A stretch of DNA of 61,377 nt from NCBI GenBank assembly GCA_964628185.1, contig CAZVLQ010000011.1:1-61377 (forward strand). The letters run 5' to 3'. This document shows positions 41,285 to 48,915 of the stretch, piece after piece. A program made the position numbers and the translations under genes. A model generated the notes under the pieces. That model saw only the letters and a program-made list of their open reading frames with translations. It was not told the origin of the DNA and searched no databases. Source of the stretch: CAZVLQ01 sp964628185 (lineage in GTDB: Bacteria > Pseudomonadota > Zetaproteobacteria > Mariprofundales > Mariprofundaceae). The stretch's first letter is position 1. Every line of letters starts with the position of its first letter.

Positions 41285-42220
41285 ATGATCTGGTCGCTCC
41301 TGTCCCGAAACCTGGCGCTGCTTACCCTGGCGGCGGCGGTCGCCGCCTATCTGTATCCGCCACTGTTCATGATCTTCCGGCATTATTTTCTGTGGTGTTT
41401 TGCCGCCACGATGTTTGCGCTTGGTCTCGTGCTTCATCCGGATGAGGCCAGGGGCGCCATGCGAAGGCCCGGTCGTATTGCCCTGGGCGTACTGACGCAA
41501 TACACGGTGATGCCGCTTCTGGGTTTCGCCGCCGCCTGGCTGACGCTGCGCCAGGGTATTTCCCCCGGTCTTGCCCTGGGCTTTATTATCGTAGGCTGCG
41601 CACCCGGCGCCATGGCCAGTAATGTGATTACTTATCTGGCGGGCGGCGCGGTCGCCTTTTCCATTGCCATGACCATGGCGGCCACGATTCTCGCACCGTT
41701 ACTGACCCCCCTGCTGGTCAGCCTGCTGGGCCATGCCTTTATGGACATTCCGTTCTGGCCGATGATGCGCACCATTCTGTTTACCGTGGTATTGCCGCTG
41801 GCCGCCGGCATGGTGCTGCGTCCTCGTCTCGGGCGATGGCGGGAACGGGCGGAGATCATTGCACCGGGGATTGCCGCCGTCGCCATCGTTATTATTTGCG
41901 CTTATGCCGTGGCCGCCAATCATGACCGCATTGCGGATACCTCCATGCTTGTTGTGATACTGGTCATATTACTGAATGCGCTCGGCTACGTGCTGGGCTG
42001 GCTTGCGGGCGGCCTGTTTCGCTTTGACCGGATACACCGGATTACCCTGTCCATCGAGATTGGTATGCAGAACGCGGGGCTTGGCGTGGCTCTCGCGCTC
42101 AGGCATTTTCAGCCTGAAACAGCATTACCCGGTGCGCTGTTCGCCGTATGGTGCATACTTACCGCGGCGGGCATGACCCATGTCATGCACCGCAGGGTGG
42201 CCGTTGCCGGCGCAGTCTGA
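41285..42220 (+). CDS. Bile acid:sodium symporter (BASS) family transporter
   Basis: ATG 41285 gives 311 residues with about nine or ten hydrophobic segments covering nearly the whole length. Typical motifs are MFALGLVLHPDE near the first helices, VGCAPGAMASNVITYLAGG (the BASS sodium/substrate crossover region) and SIEIGMQNAGLGVALALRHF. BASS proteins carry organic anions, such as pyruvate or pantothenate precursors, with sodium; the substrate is unknown here. It is convergent with the PFOR gene, 8 bp apart. The neighbouring PFOR makes a 2-oxoacid substrate conceivable. Confidence 0.88.
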   Translation: MIWSLLSRNLALLTLAAAVAAYLYPPLFMIFRHYFLWCFAATMFALGLVLHPDEARGAMRRPGRIALGVLTQYTVMPLLGFAAAWLTLRQGISPGLALGFIIVGCAPGAMASNVITYLAGGAVAFSIAMTMAATILAPLLTPLLVSLLGHAFMDIPFWPMMRTILFTVVLPLAAGMVLRPRLGRWRERAEIIAPGIAAVAIVIICAYAVAANHDRIADTSMLVVILVILLNALGYVLGWLAGGLFRFDRIHRITLSIEIGMQNAGLGVALALRHFQPETALPGALFAVWCILTAAGMTHVMHRRVAVAGAV

Positions 42221-42228
42221 CTGACAGG

Positions 42229-45200
42229 CTACAATTCGGGATTATCCCCTTCTCCTTCCCTGTAGTGCAGGCTGGCCAGTTGCGCATAATGGCGATAGCG
42301 CTTGACGACCTCTTCCTGTGCCTGTGTGAGCAGGCGCTCGGCGGCCTCGGGCTGGCTGCGGGCCAGCATGGCGAAGCGGCCCTCGCTCAGGGCGAAATCC
42401 TTGTAGGGGATGCTCGGCGCCTTGCTGTCGAGTTGTAGCGGATTCTTGCCCGCCTGGATACGGCGCGGATCAAAACGCAGCAGCGGCACGTGCCCGCTTT
42501 TCACGGCCAGGTCCTGCTGATGCAGGTTCCGGGACAGATCGACGCCGTGCTCGATGCAGGGGCTGTAAGCGATGATAAGCGACGGCCCGGGATAGGATTC
42601 CGCTTCGATAAAGGCCTTGAGCGTGTGCATGTCCTTGCCGCCGAAGGCGACGCTTGCTACGTACACATGCCGGTAGGCCATGGCGATCATGGCCAGGTCC
42701 TTCTTGGGAACCGATTTGCCTCCGGCGGCAAATCGGGCCACGGCCCCGAGCGGCGTGGCCTTGGACATCTGGCCGCCGGTATTGGAATACACCTCGGTGT
42801 CCAGCACCAGAATGTTGACGTCAAGACCGGTGGCGAAGGCGTGATCGAGGCCGGGAAAGCCGATGTCGTAGGCCCAGCCGTCGCCGCCGATGATCCACAC
42901 GCTCTTCCTCACCAGCACGTCCGCCAGCGACATCAGGTTGCGCGCCTCCTCCGTATCAATGCTTGCGAGCGCTTCCTTGAGCCGCGCCGTGCGCCGGCGC
43001 TGGGCCTGGATGCCGGTCTCGTCTCCCTGGTCGGCTTCCAGGATATCCCGCACGAGATCGTCGCCCAGCCGGCCGGCAAGTCGCTTGAGCAGCGCTTCCG
43101 CCAGCTCGCGCTGTTTGTCAATGGCCAGGCGGAAGCCCAGGCCGAATTCGGCGTTATCCTCGAACAGGGAATTGGACCAGGCCGGTCCCCGGCCCTCGGG
43201 GTTGGCGGCATACGGCGTTGTTGGCAGGTTGGCGCCGTAGATCGAGGAACAGCCGGTGGCGTTGGCGATGACCATGCGGTCGCCGAACAGTTGCGTCGCC
43301 AGCCTGATGTAGGGCGTTTCACCGCAGCCGACGCAGGCGCTGGAAAATTCGAACAGCGGTTGTGCCAGCATGGCCCCCTTCATCGTGCCCCAGCGGATCC
43401 GCTCGCGGTCGTATTCGGGCAGTGAAAGGAAGAAGTCCCAGTTCCGCCGTTCCGGCTCCCGGATCGGGGCCTGCGGCTCCATGTCCAGGGCCTTGTGGCC
43501 GGGATTCTTTCTGTCGCGAGCGGGGCAGACATCGACGCACAGGCCGCAACCGGTGCAGTCCTCGGGCGCCACCTGATAGCTGATGCGCATGCCGGGCGCG
43601 AATTCCTTGCCGCGGACCGGCGTATGCTTAAACGCCGGCGGCGCCTTTCCGGCCAGTTCGGCCGGAAACACCTTGGCGCGGATGGCGGCGTGCGGGCAGA
43701 CGAAAGGGCATTTGCCGCACTGGATACACAGCGCCTCATCCCATACCGGAATCTCTTGCGCCAGATTGCGCTTCTCCCATGCGGCGGTGCCGAGCGGCCA
43801 GGTGCCGTCGGCGGGGAGGGCGGAAACCGGCAATGCGTCTCCGTTCCCGGCGATCAACTCGGCCGTGATGCGGTGGACGAACCCGGGCGCTGTTTCGGGT
43901 ACGGGCGGCCGGGGTTCGACGGTGCTGCTGATCCCGGCGGGCACCGTCACCTCGTGCAAGTGCGCCAGAGCGGCGTCGATGGCGGCGAAGTTCTTTTCGA
44001 CCAGTTCCCGTCCTTTTTTGCCGTAGGTGTCCTCCACGGCCTGTTTGATTCGGGCGGTGGCCTCGTCGCGGTCCAGAATGCCTGAGATGGCGAAGAAGCA
44101 GGTCTGCATGACCGTGTTGATGCGCGGGCCCATGCCGGCCGTGCGCGCCACGGCGTAGGCATCGATAACATAAAGCTTGAGCTGCTTGACGATAATCTGC
44201 TGCTGCACGTTGCGTGGCAGCGTATCCCAGACCTCGCCGGGGCCGTGCGGTGAATTGAGCAGGAACACGCCGCCCTGCCGCGCATGTTTCAACATGTCAT
44301 AGCGCTCAAGGAACACCGGCTGGTGGCAGGCGACGAAATGGGCGTCCCCCTCGCCGATCAGATAGGGGGAACGGATCGGCCGGGGGCCGAAACGCAGGTG
44401 CGAGATTGTTACCGCTCCGGCCTTCTTCGAGTCGTAGACAAAATATCCCTGCGCATACAACCCGGCGTCCTCGCCGATGATCTTGATGCAATTCTTGTTG
44501 GCGCTGACCGTGCCGTCCGAGCCAAGGCCGTAGAAGAGGCACTGGGTGACGTCGCGATTGGCGTCGGTGCGGAAGCCGGGGTCCCAGGGCAGGCTGGCGT
44601 GCGTGACATCATCGATGATGCCGATACTGAAATGATTCCCGGGGCTCTCCTTCTTGAGGGTATCGAAGACGCCCTTGGCCATGCCCGGCGTAAATTCCTT
44701 GGAGGACAGGCCGTAGCGGCCGCCGATGACCCCGGGCATGGCGGCGAATTTCTCCCCGCCGGCGGTTACATGTTCGGCCAGGGCGGTGACGACATCCTTG
44801 TACAGCGGCTCACCCGCCGCACCGGGTTCCTTGCTGCGGTCGAGCACGGCGATCTTTTTCGTTGTGGGCGGCAGTGCCGCAAGCAGATGCGGCGGTGAAA
44901 ACGGCCGGTACAGACGTACCCTGACCAGCCCCGTCTTTTCGCCGCGGGCGTTAAGATGGGCGACCGTTTCGGCCACCGTTTCCGCACCCGAGCCCATCAG
45001 CACGATCACACGCTCGGCGTCGGGCGCGCCCGTGTATTCGAACAGGCCGTAGCCGCGCCCGGTCAGGGCGGTAAATTTTTGCATCGCCGCCGTAACGACG
45101 TCCGGCATGGCCTCGTAGTAAGGATTCACTGCTTCACGCCCCTGGAAGTACACGTCCGGATTTTGGGAGGTGCCGCGGATGAACGGCCGTTCGGGGTTGA

Positions 45201-45834
45201 GGCCGCGACGGCGGTGAGCGAGGACAAGCTCGTCCGGTAGCATGGCGCGCATGATCTCGTCGGGCAGCAATTCCACGGCGTTGATCTCGTGCGAGGTGCG
45301 GAAGCCGTCAAAGAAGTGGACGACGGGAACGCGCCCGGTAAGCGCGGCCGCCTGACTGATGAGGGCGAAATCCATGACCTCCTGCGGCGTGCCCGCGGCC
45401 AGCATGGCGAAACCGGTGGTGCGCACGGCCATGACGTCGGAATGATCACCAAAGATCGACAGCGCCTGGCAGGCGAGCGAACGTGCCGCGACGTGGAATA
45501 CGGCGGCGGTCAGTTCACCGGCGATTTTGTACATATTGGGGATCATCAGCAGCAGGCCCTGGGAGGAGGTGAAGGTGGTGGTCAGGGCGCCCGTTTGCAG
45601 AGCCCCGTGCACGGCCCCGGATGCGCCTCCTTCACTCTGCATTTCAATGATCCGCGGCGCTTCGCCCCAGAGGTTCCGCCGTCCCGCGGCGGACCATGCG
45701 TCGGCCCGCTCACCGATGGGTGAGGACGGCGTGATCGGATAGATGGCGATAACCTCGTTGGTACGGTGCGCAACAAAGGCACAGGCCTCATTGCCGTCGA
45801 TGGTTACCTTGCGTTTGCTGCTGCCCATGTTCAT
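42229..45834 (-). CDS. nifJ: Pyruvate:ferredoxin (flavodoxin) oxidoreductase, fused
   Basis: The 1201-residue single-chain enzyme converts pyruvate and CoA to acetyl-CoA, CO2 and reduced ferredoxin, or works in reverse. Domains in order: pyrimidine-binding (ITPSSPIGE, VHGALQTGALTTTFTSSQGLLLM), the CoA-linked and gamma parts, two [4Fe-4S] clusters (CIQCGKCPFVCPHA; CTGCGLCVDVCPARD), and the TPP domain with the proximal-cluster CVGCGE, GDGWAYDIGF and NTGGQMSKATP. Direct neighbours are citrate synthase upstream and ferredoxin downstream. A 7-bp hairpin (45876-45896) lies in its leader. Confidence 0.95.
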   Translation of the reverse strand: MNMGSSKRKVTIDGNEACAFVAHRTNEVIAIYPITPSSPIGERADAWSAAGRRNLWGEAPRIIEMQSEGGASGAVHGALQTGALTTTFTSSQGLLLMIPNMYKIAGELTAAVFHVAARSLACQALSIFGDHSDVMAVRTTGFAMLAAGTPQEVMDFALISQAAALTGRVPVVHFFDGFRTSHEINAVELLPDEIMRAMLPDELVLAHRRRGLNPERPFIRGTSQNPDVYFQGREAVNPYYEAMPDVVTAAMQKFTALTGRGYGLFEYTGAPDAERVIVLMGSGAETVAETVAHLNARGEKTGLVRVRLYRPFSPPHLLAALPPTTKKIAVLDRSKEPGAAGEPLYKDVVTALAEHVTAGGEKFAAMPGVIGGRYGLSSKEFTPGMAKGVFDTLKKESPGNHFSIGIIDDVTHASLPWDPGFRTDANRDVTQCLFYGLGSDGTVSANKNCIKIIGEDAGLYAQGYFVYDSKKAGAVTISHLRFGPRPIRSPYLIGEGDAHFVACHQPVFLERYDMLKHARQGGVFLLNSPHGPGEVWDTLPRNVQQQIIVKQLKLYVIDAYAVARTAGMGPRINTVMQTCFFAISGILDRDEATARIKQAVEDTYGKKGRELVEKNFAAIDAALAHLHEVTVPAGISSTVEPRPPVPETAPGFVHRITAELIAGNGDALPVSALPADGTWPLGTAAWEKRNLAQEIPVWDEALCIQCGKCPFVCPHAAIRAKVFPAELAGKAPPAFKHTPVRGKEFAPGMRISYQVAPEDCTGCGLCVDVCPARDRKNPGHKALDMEPQAPIREPERRNWDFFLSLPEYDRERIRWGTMKGAMLAQPLFEFSSACVGCGETPYIRLATQLFGDRMVIANATGCSSIYGANLPTTPYAANPEGRGPAWSNSLFEDNAEFGLGFRLAIDKQRELAEALLKRLAGRLGDDLVRDILEADQGDETGIQAQRRRTARLKEALASIDTEEARNLMSLADVLVRKSVWIIGGDGWAYDIGFPGLDHAFATGLDVNILVLDTEVYSNTGGQMSKATPLGAVARFAAGGKSVPKKDLAMIAMAYRHVYVASVAFGGKDMHTLKAFIEAESYPGPSLIIAYSPCIEHGVDLSRNLHQQDLAVKSGHVPLLRFDPRRIQAGKNPLQLDSKAPSIPYKDFALSEGRFAMLARSQPEAAERLLTQAQEEVVKRYRHYAQLASLHYREGEGDNPEL

Positions 45835-45875
45835 AGACTGTTACACTCCATGTGGTTCAACCCGTTGTTTTAAAC

Positions 45876-45896
45876 CCGCATTATTCACGAATGCGG
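45876..45896. promoter_or_regulatory. Small hairpin upstream of PFOR
   Basis: CCGCATT and AATGCGG form a perfect 7-bp stem with an ATTCACG loop, 42 bp before the PFOR start. The AACCCG..ATTCA core recurs upstream of citrate synthase (47255-47270). It may be a leader structure or operator. Confidence 0.4.
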
Positions 45897-46002
45897 CGCC
45901 TCGGCTGACTTTGCCGAGTCCGTTGGCTTTACCGATGTCCGCGTCCTTGCATGACCTGTCCGGTACAAACCGGAGCCGGGCACAAACGAAAGTCCGAGCC
46001 CG

Positions 46003-47199
46003 TCAGCGCTGGTTCGTCGGGATGTAGTGCCGGTCATGTTCACCGATGTAAATCTGGATCGGGCGGTAAATGCGGTTGTTGGGCAACATCTCCCGCCAGT
46101 GCGCCAGCCAGCCGGCCACGCGGGCGATGGCAAAAATCGGCGTGAACAGATCGGTTTCAATCCCCATCTTGCGGTAAACAATACCGGAGTAGAAGTCCAC
46201 GTTGGGGCAGACGCCCTTGGCGCCCAGCGTGCTGCGGGACAGTGCCTCAATCCGCCTGGCAATGGCATAGGTGGGGTCCTCCCCGTGTTTTTTGGTTAAA
46301 TCGCCGTAAAGTTGTTGCAACAGGGTTGCACGCGGATCCTTGGCCTTGTAAACGCGATGTCCCAGCCCCACGATTTTTTCCCTGTTTGCGAGTTTCCTGT
46401 TCAGGTATGCCTCGGCATTTTCGACGGTTCCGATTTCATCGAGCATTTCCAGCACTTCTTCATTGGCTCCGCCATGCAGCGGACCGGACAATGTGCCTGC
46501 CGCCGAGCTGATGACCGTGTAGGGGTCAGCCAGGGTGGAGCCCGTGACCATGGCTGAAAAGGTGCTGGCATTCAGGGTGTGTTCGGCATGAACGATCAGC
46601 GCCACATCCATGATGCGCGCATGCAGGGTATCCGGTTCCTCACCCGTCAGCATGTACAGAAAATTTGCCGCATGCGACAGGTCATCGCGCGGGGGAACCG
46701 GATCATCGCCACGGCGCATGCGTGCGTGGGCCGCCACCAGCGTTGGCAGCTTGGCAATCAGGCGAATAATTGCGGTGTGCACCTTCTCTTCACTGAAGCC
46801 GCCGGCGCTGATTCCCTGTTCGAAGGGATAGAACATGCCCAGAGCCGCCACACTGGCCTGCAATGCATCCATCGGATGCGCGGATTCGGGGAAGCATTTG
46901 ATCATGTCACGGATGCTGTATTTGATACGCCGGTGGTGCCGTAACTCGGCCGTGAAGGCCTCGAGTTCGGCCTGTCCGGGAAGATTTCCGTTCAGCAGCA
47001 GGTAGCAGGTCTCCTCGAAGCTGCTGCGTTCGGCCAACTCCTCGATATCAATGCCCCGGTATTCCAGGTATCCACGCTTTCCGTCCACATAGGAAATGGC
47101 GGATTCGGCCACCGGGATGCCGTCAAGGCCCGGTGCGTAGCAGTTTATTTTTTTCAGATCCCCTGTTTTGTCGGGCATTTCATCGACTCCATCCGCCAT
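46003..47199 (-). CDS. Citrate synthase (small dimeric type)
   Basis: The 398-residue protein condenses acetyl-CoA (or propionyl-CoA) with oxaloacetate. Motifs: GYLEYRGIDIEELA, the first histidine in SGPLHGGANEEV, the second in VGLGHRVYKAKDPRA, and the aspartate region NVDFYSGIVYRKMGI. It resembles the CitZ/PrpC-like small class rather than the long hexameric GltA of E. coli, and has a ~25-residue N-terminal extension. No prp genes are nearby, so citrate synthase is likelier than 2-methylcitrate synthase. PFOR follows on the same strand after 168 bp. Confidence 0.9.
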   Translation of the reverse strand: MADGVDEMPDKTGDLKKINCYAPGLDGIPVAESAISYVDGKRGYLEYRGIDIEELAERSSFEETCYLLLNGNLPGQAELEAFTAELRHHRRIKYSIRDMIKCFPESAHPMDALQASVAALGMFYPFEQGISAGGFSEEKVHTAIIRLIAKLPTLVAAHARMRRGDDPVPPRDDLSHAANFLYMLTGEEPDTLHARIMDVALIVHAEHTLNASTFSAMVTGSTLADPYTVISSAAGTLSGPLHGGANEEVLEMLDEIGTVENAEAYLNRKLANREKIVGLGHRVYKAKDPRATLLQQLYGDLTKKHGEDPTYAIARRIEALSRSTLGAKGVCPNVDFYSGIVYRKMGIETDLFTPIFAIARVAGWLAHWREMLPNNRIYRPIQIYIGEHDRHYIPTNQR

Positions 47200-47212
47200 G
47201 TGCGCATTTACT

Positions 47213-47266
47213 CCGGACTATTCACAATGCTGCCGCAATCATCACGGCGATTGATGAATAGTCCGG
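47213..47266. promoter_or_regulatory. 12-bp inverted repeat upstream of citrate synthase
   Basis: CCGGACTATTCA (47213-47224) and TGAATAGTCCGG (47255-47266) are perfect inverted copies 30 bp apart, 14 bp before the citrate synthase start. It could be an operator or a leader hairpin. Confidence 0.45.
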
Positions 47267-47351
47267 GTTTCAGAGTGGAAAGCTTAACAAATTGCCGTAA
47301 AAAAATCCCCTTCATATCTTTCCTGCTACATTGCGGCGGCCCACACGGGTT

Positions 47352-48272
47352 TCAGGGCTTTCTTCCCAGTGGATGGGCCCTGTTTACCGCTTCATGCAGC
47401 CGGGCGCGGGAAACGTGTGTGTAAATTTCGGTCGTGCTGATATTGGCGTGTCCAAGCAGCATTTGCACGGCGCGTAAATCCGCGCCGTGGTTGAGCAGAT
47501 GCGTGGCGAAGGCATGCCTGAGCGTATGCGGCGATGGTATTTGCCGCAATCCCGCCCGCCGGGCGTAACGCACAAGCCGTTGCCAGAAATTCTGCCGGCT
47601 CATGGCACGGTCGTTACGCCCCGGAAAGAGCCAGGGGCTGGCACCGGTTTTCGGCAGCTGTCGGCGGCAGGTCAGCCAGCGTTGCAGCCATTCCTCGGCT
47701 ACCTCGCCGAATGGCACCAGTCTTTCCTTGTCTCCCTTGCCGATTACCCGTACGAGCATGGCTTGCCGGTCAACCTGGGAAAGTCGCAGGGTCACGAGTT
47801 CGCTCACCCTCAGTCCCGTGGCGTACAGCATTTCAAGCATGCATCTGTCGCGCAGCCCCAGCGGCGTGGAAACATCCGGCGCATTCAGCAGGGTTTCAAC
47901 CTCTTTTTCCCCGAGCATTTTCGGCAGCGGCCGGCGCAGTCGCTGCCCGGGCAGACGGCGCAGCGGCTGATCACTCCGCATTTCTTCACGCTGAAGAAAG
48001 CCAAACCAGGTGGACAGGGCGCTGCGGCGGCGGCGCAGGGTGGAGCCTTTCAGTCCCCTGCGGCGCAGCAGGGCCAGATAATCCATGATGTCGTTTTCAC
48101 CCGCGTCAAACAGGCTGCAACCACGGTCCGCCATGAAAGACTGGGCGTTCAGGAGGTCGGCATGGTAGGAGGCCGTCGTACGTACGGACCAGCCGCGTAA
48201 AAGGGAAAGCCGTTGCAGCAATCCCTCGATGCGTTCTTCCACGCCGGCTCGGGGTTTTTCAGATGCGGACAT
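47352..48272 (-). CDS. xerD: Tyrosine recombinase XerD
   Basis: XerD works with XerC at dif to resolve chromosome dimers. The 306-residue protein has the core-binding SAM-like domain (RGWSVRTTASYHADL), then the catalytic residues: Arg in YATGLRVSELVTL, Lys in VIGKGDKERLVPFG, HTLRHAFATHLL, LGHANISTTEIYTHV with the tyrosine. ATG 48272 lies 8 bp from the repeat element, and no Shine-Dalgarno is seen; GTG 48242 would give an N-terminus closer to E. coli XerD. No dif-like site was identified. Confidence 0.93.
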   Translation of the reverse strand: MSASEKPRAGVEERIEGLLQRLSLLRGWSVRTTASYHADLLNAQSFMADRGCSLFDAGENDIMDYLALLRRRGLKGSTLRRRRSALSTWFGFLQREEMRSDQPLRRLPGQRLRRPLPKMLGEKEVETLLNAPDVSTPLGLRDRCMLEMLYATGLRVSELVTLRLSQVDRQAMLVRVIGKGDKERLVPFGEVAEEWLQRWLTCRRQLPKTGASPWLFPGRNDRAMSRQNFWQRLVRYARRAGLRQIPSPHTLRHAFATHLLNHGADLRAVQMLLGHANISTTEIYTHVSRARLHEAVNRAHPLGRKP

Positions 48273-48280
48273 GACGGGGT

Positions 48281-48530
48281 TAACCCGTATATTGCATGAA
48301 GGACTCGGAATTCAGGCTTGAGCAGGCCCGGCAGGCTGGTTGATCGGGCGACAAAGCATAGCCGTAGCTATGGTTTGAGGCCGAGCGGCCAGGATGCCGG
48401 GCCTGATCGGGTCTGAAACCGGATAGGACAAGGTGTAACCACGGATAAGGTGGCCTGGTTCTGTGTAGGCCATTGATATAATGTAATATCCTGTCCATCA
48501 GATGTCCGCCTTCATGCAATATACGGGTTA
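48281..48530 (-). mobile_element. 250-bp MITE-like element, intact copy 2
   Basis: The same length as copy 1 (10244-10493) but inverted, with ends TAACCCGTATATTGCATGAA and the inverse complement finishing CGGGTTA. About 11 differences separate the copies. A TATAAT (48477-48482) occurs inside on the plus strand. It lies immediately upstream of xerD, so it either inserted into the xerD 5' region or now forms its leader. The rest of the gap to 48732 shows no gene or strong signal. Confidence 0.85.
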
Positions 48531-48732
48531 AGTATAGGTTCATGGCCGGACCGTGAGCAAATAGCCTGCATTCAGACAGGATTTTCTTGCAAATACAGCC
48601 CGCCTTCATTGCTTGAACGCATCTGCCGGAAGCCTTGCCGCTTTTACTTTCGTGTCGGTTGGCTTCATAGTGGCGCCGGTTTGCTGGTACTTTTGCGGAT
48701 AGTACAGGGCGCTACCGAACAGGGGAGAGCAA

Positions 48733-48768
48733 GAAAAAAGCCCGTCAACACCGGGTTAACGGGCTTGC
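48733..48768 (-). terminator. Terminator of tRNA-Leu
   Basis: On the minus strand, AAGCCCGT ... ACGGGCTT forms a stem with a second inner CCGGTGTTGACGG-like pairing, followed by TTTTT. It lies 14 bp past the tRNA end. Confidence 0.8.
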
Positions 48769-48781
48769 AATATTCCTTGTG

Positions 48782-48869
<88 letters not shown>

Positions 48870-48915
48870 ATTTGTCCTCTTCAGGAGGCGCGCAATCATA
48901 GAATGGAGCAATATC

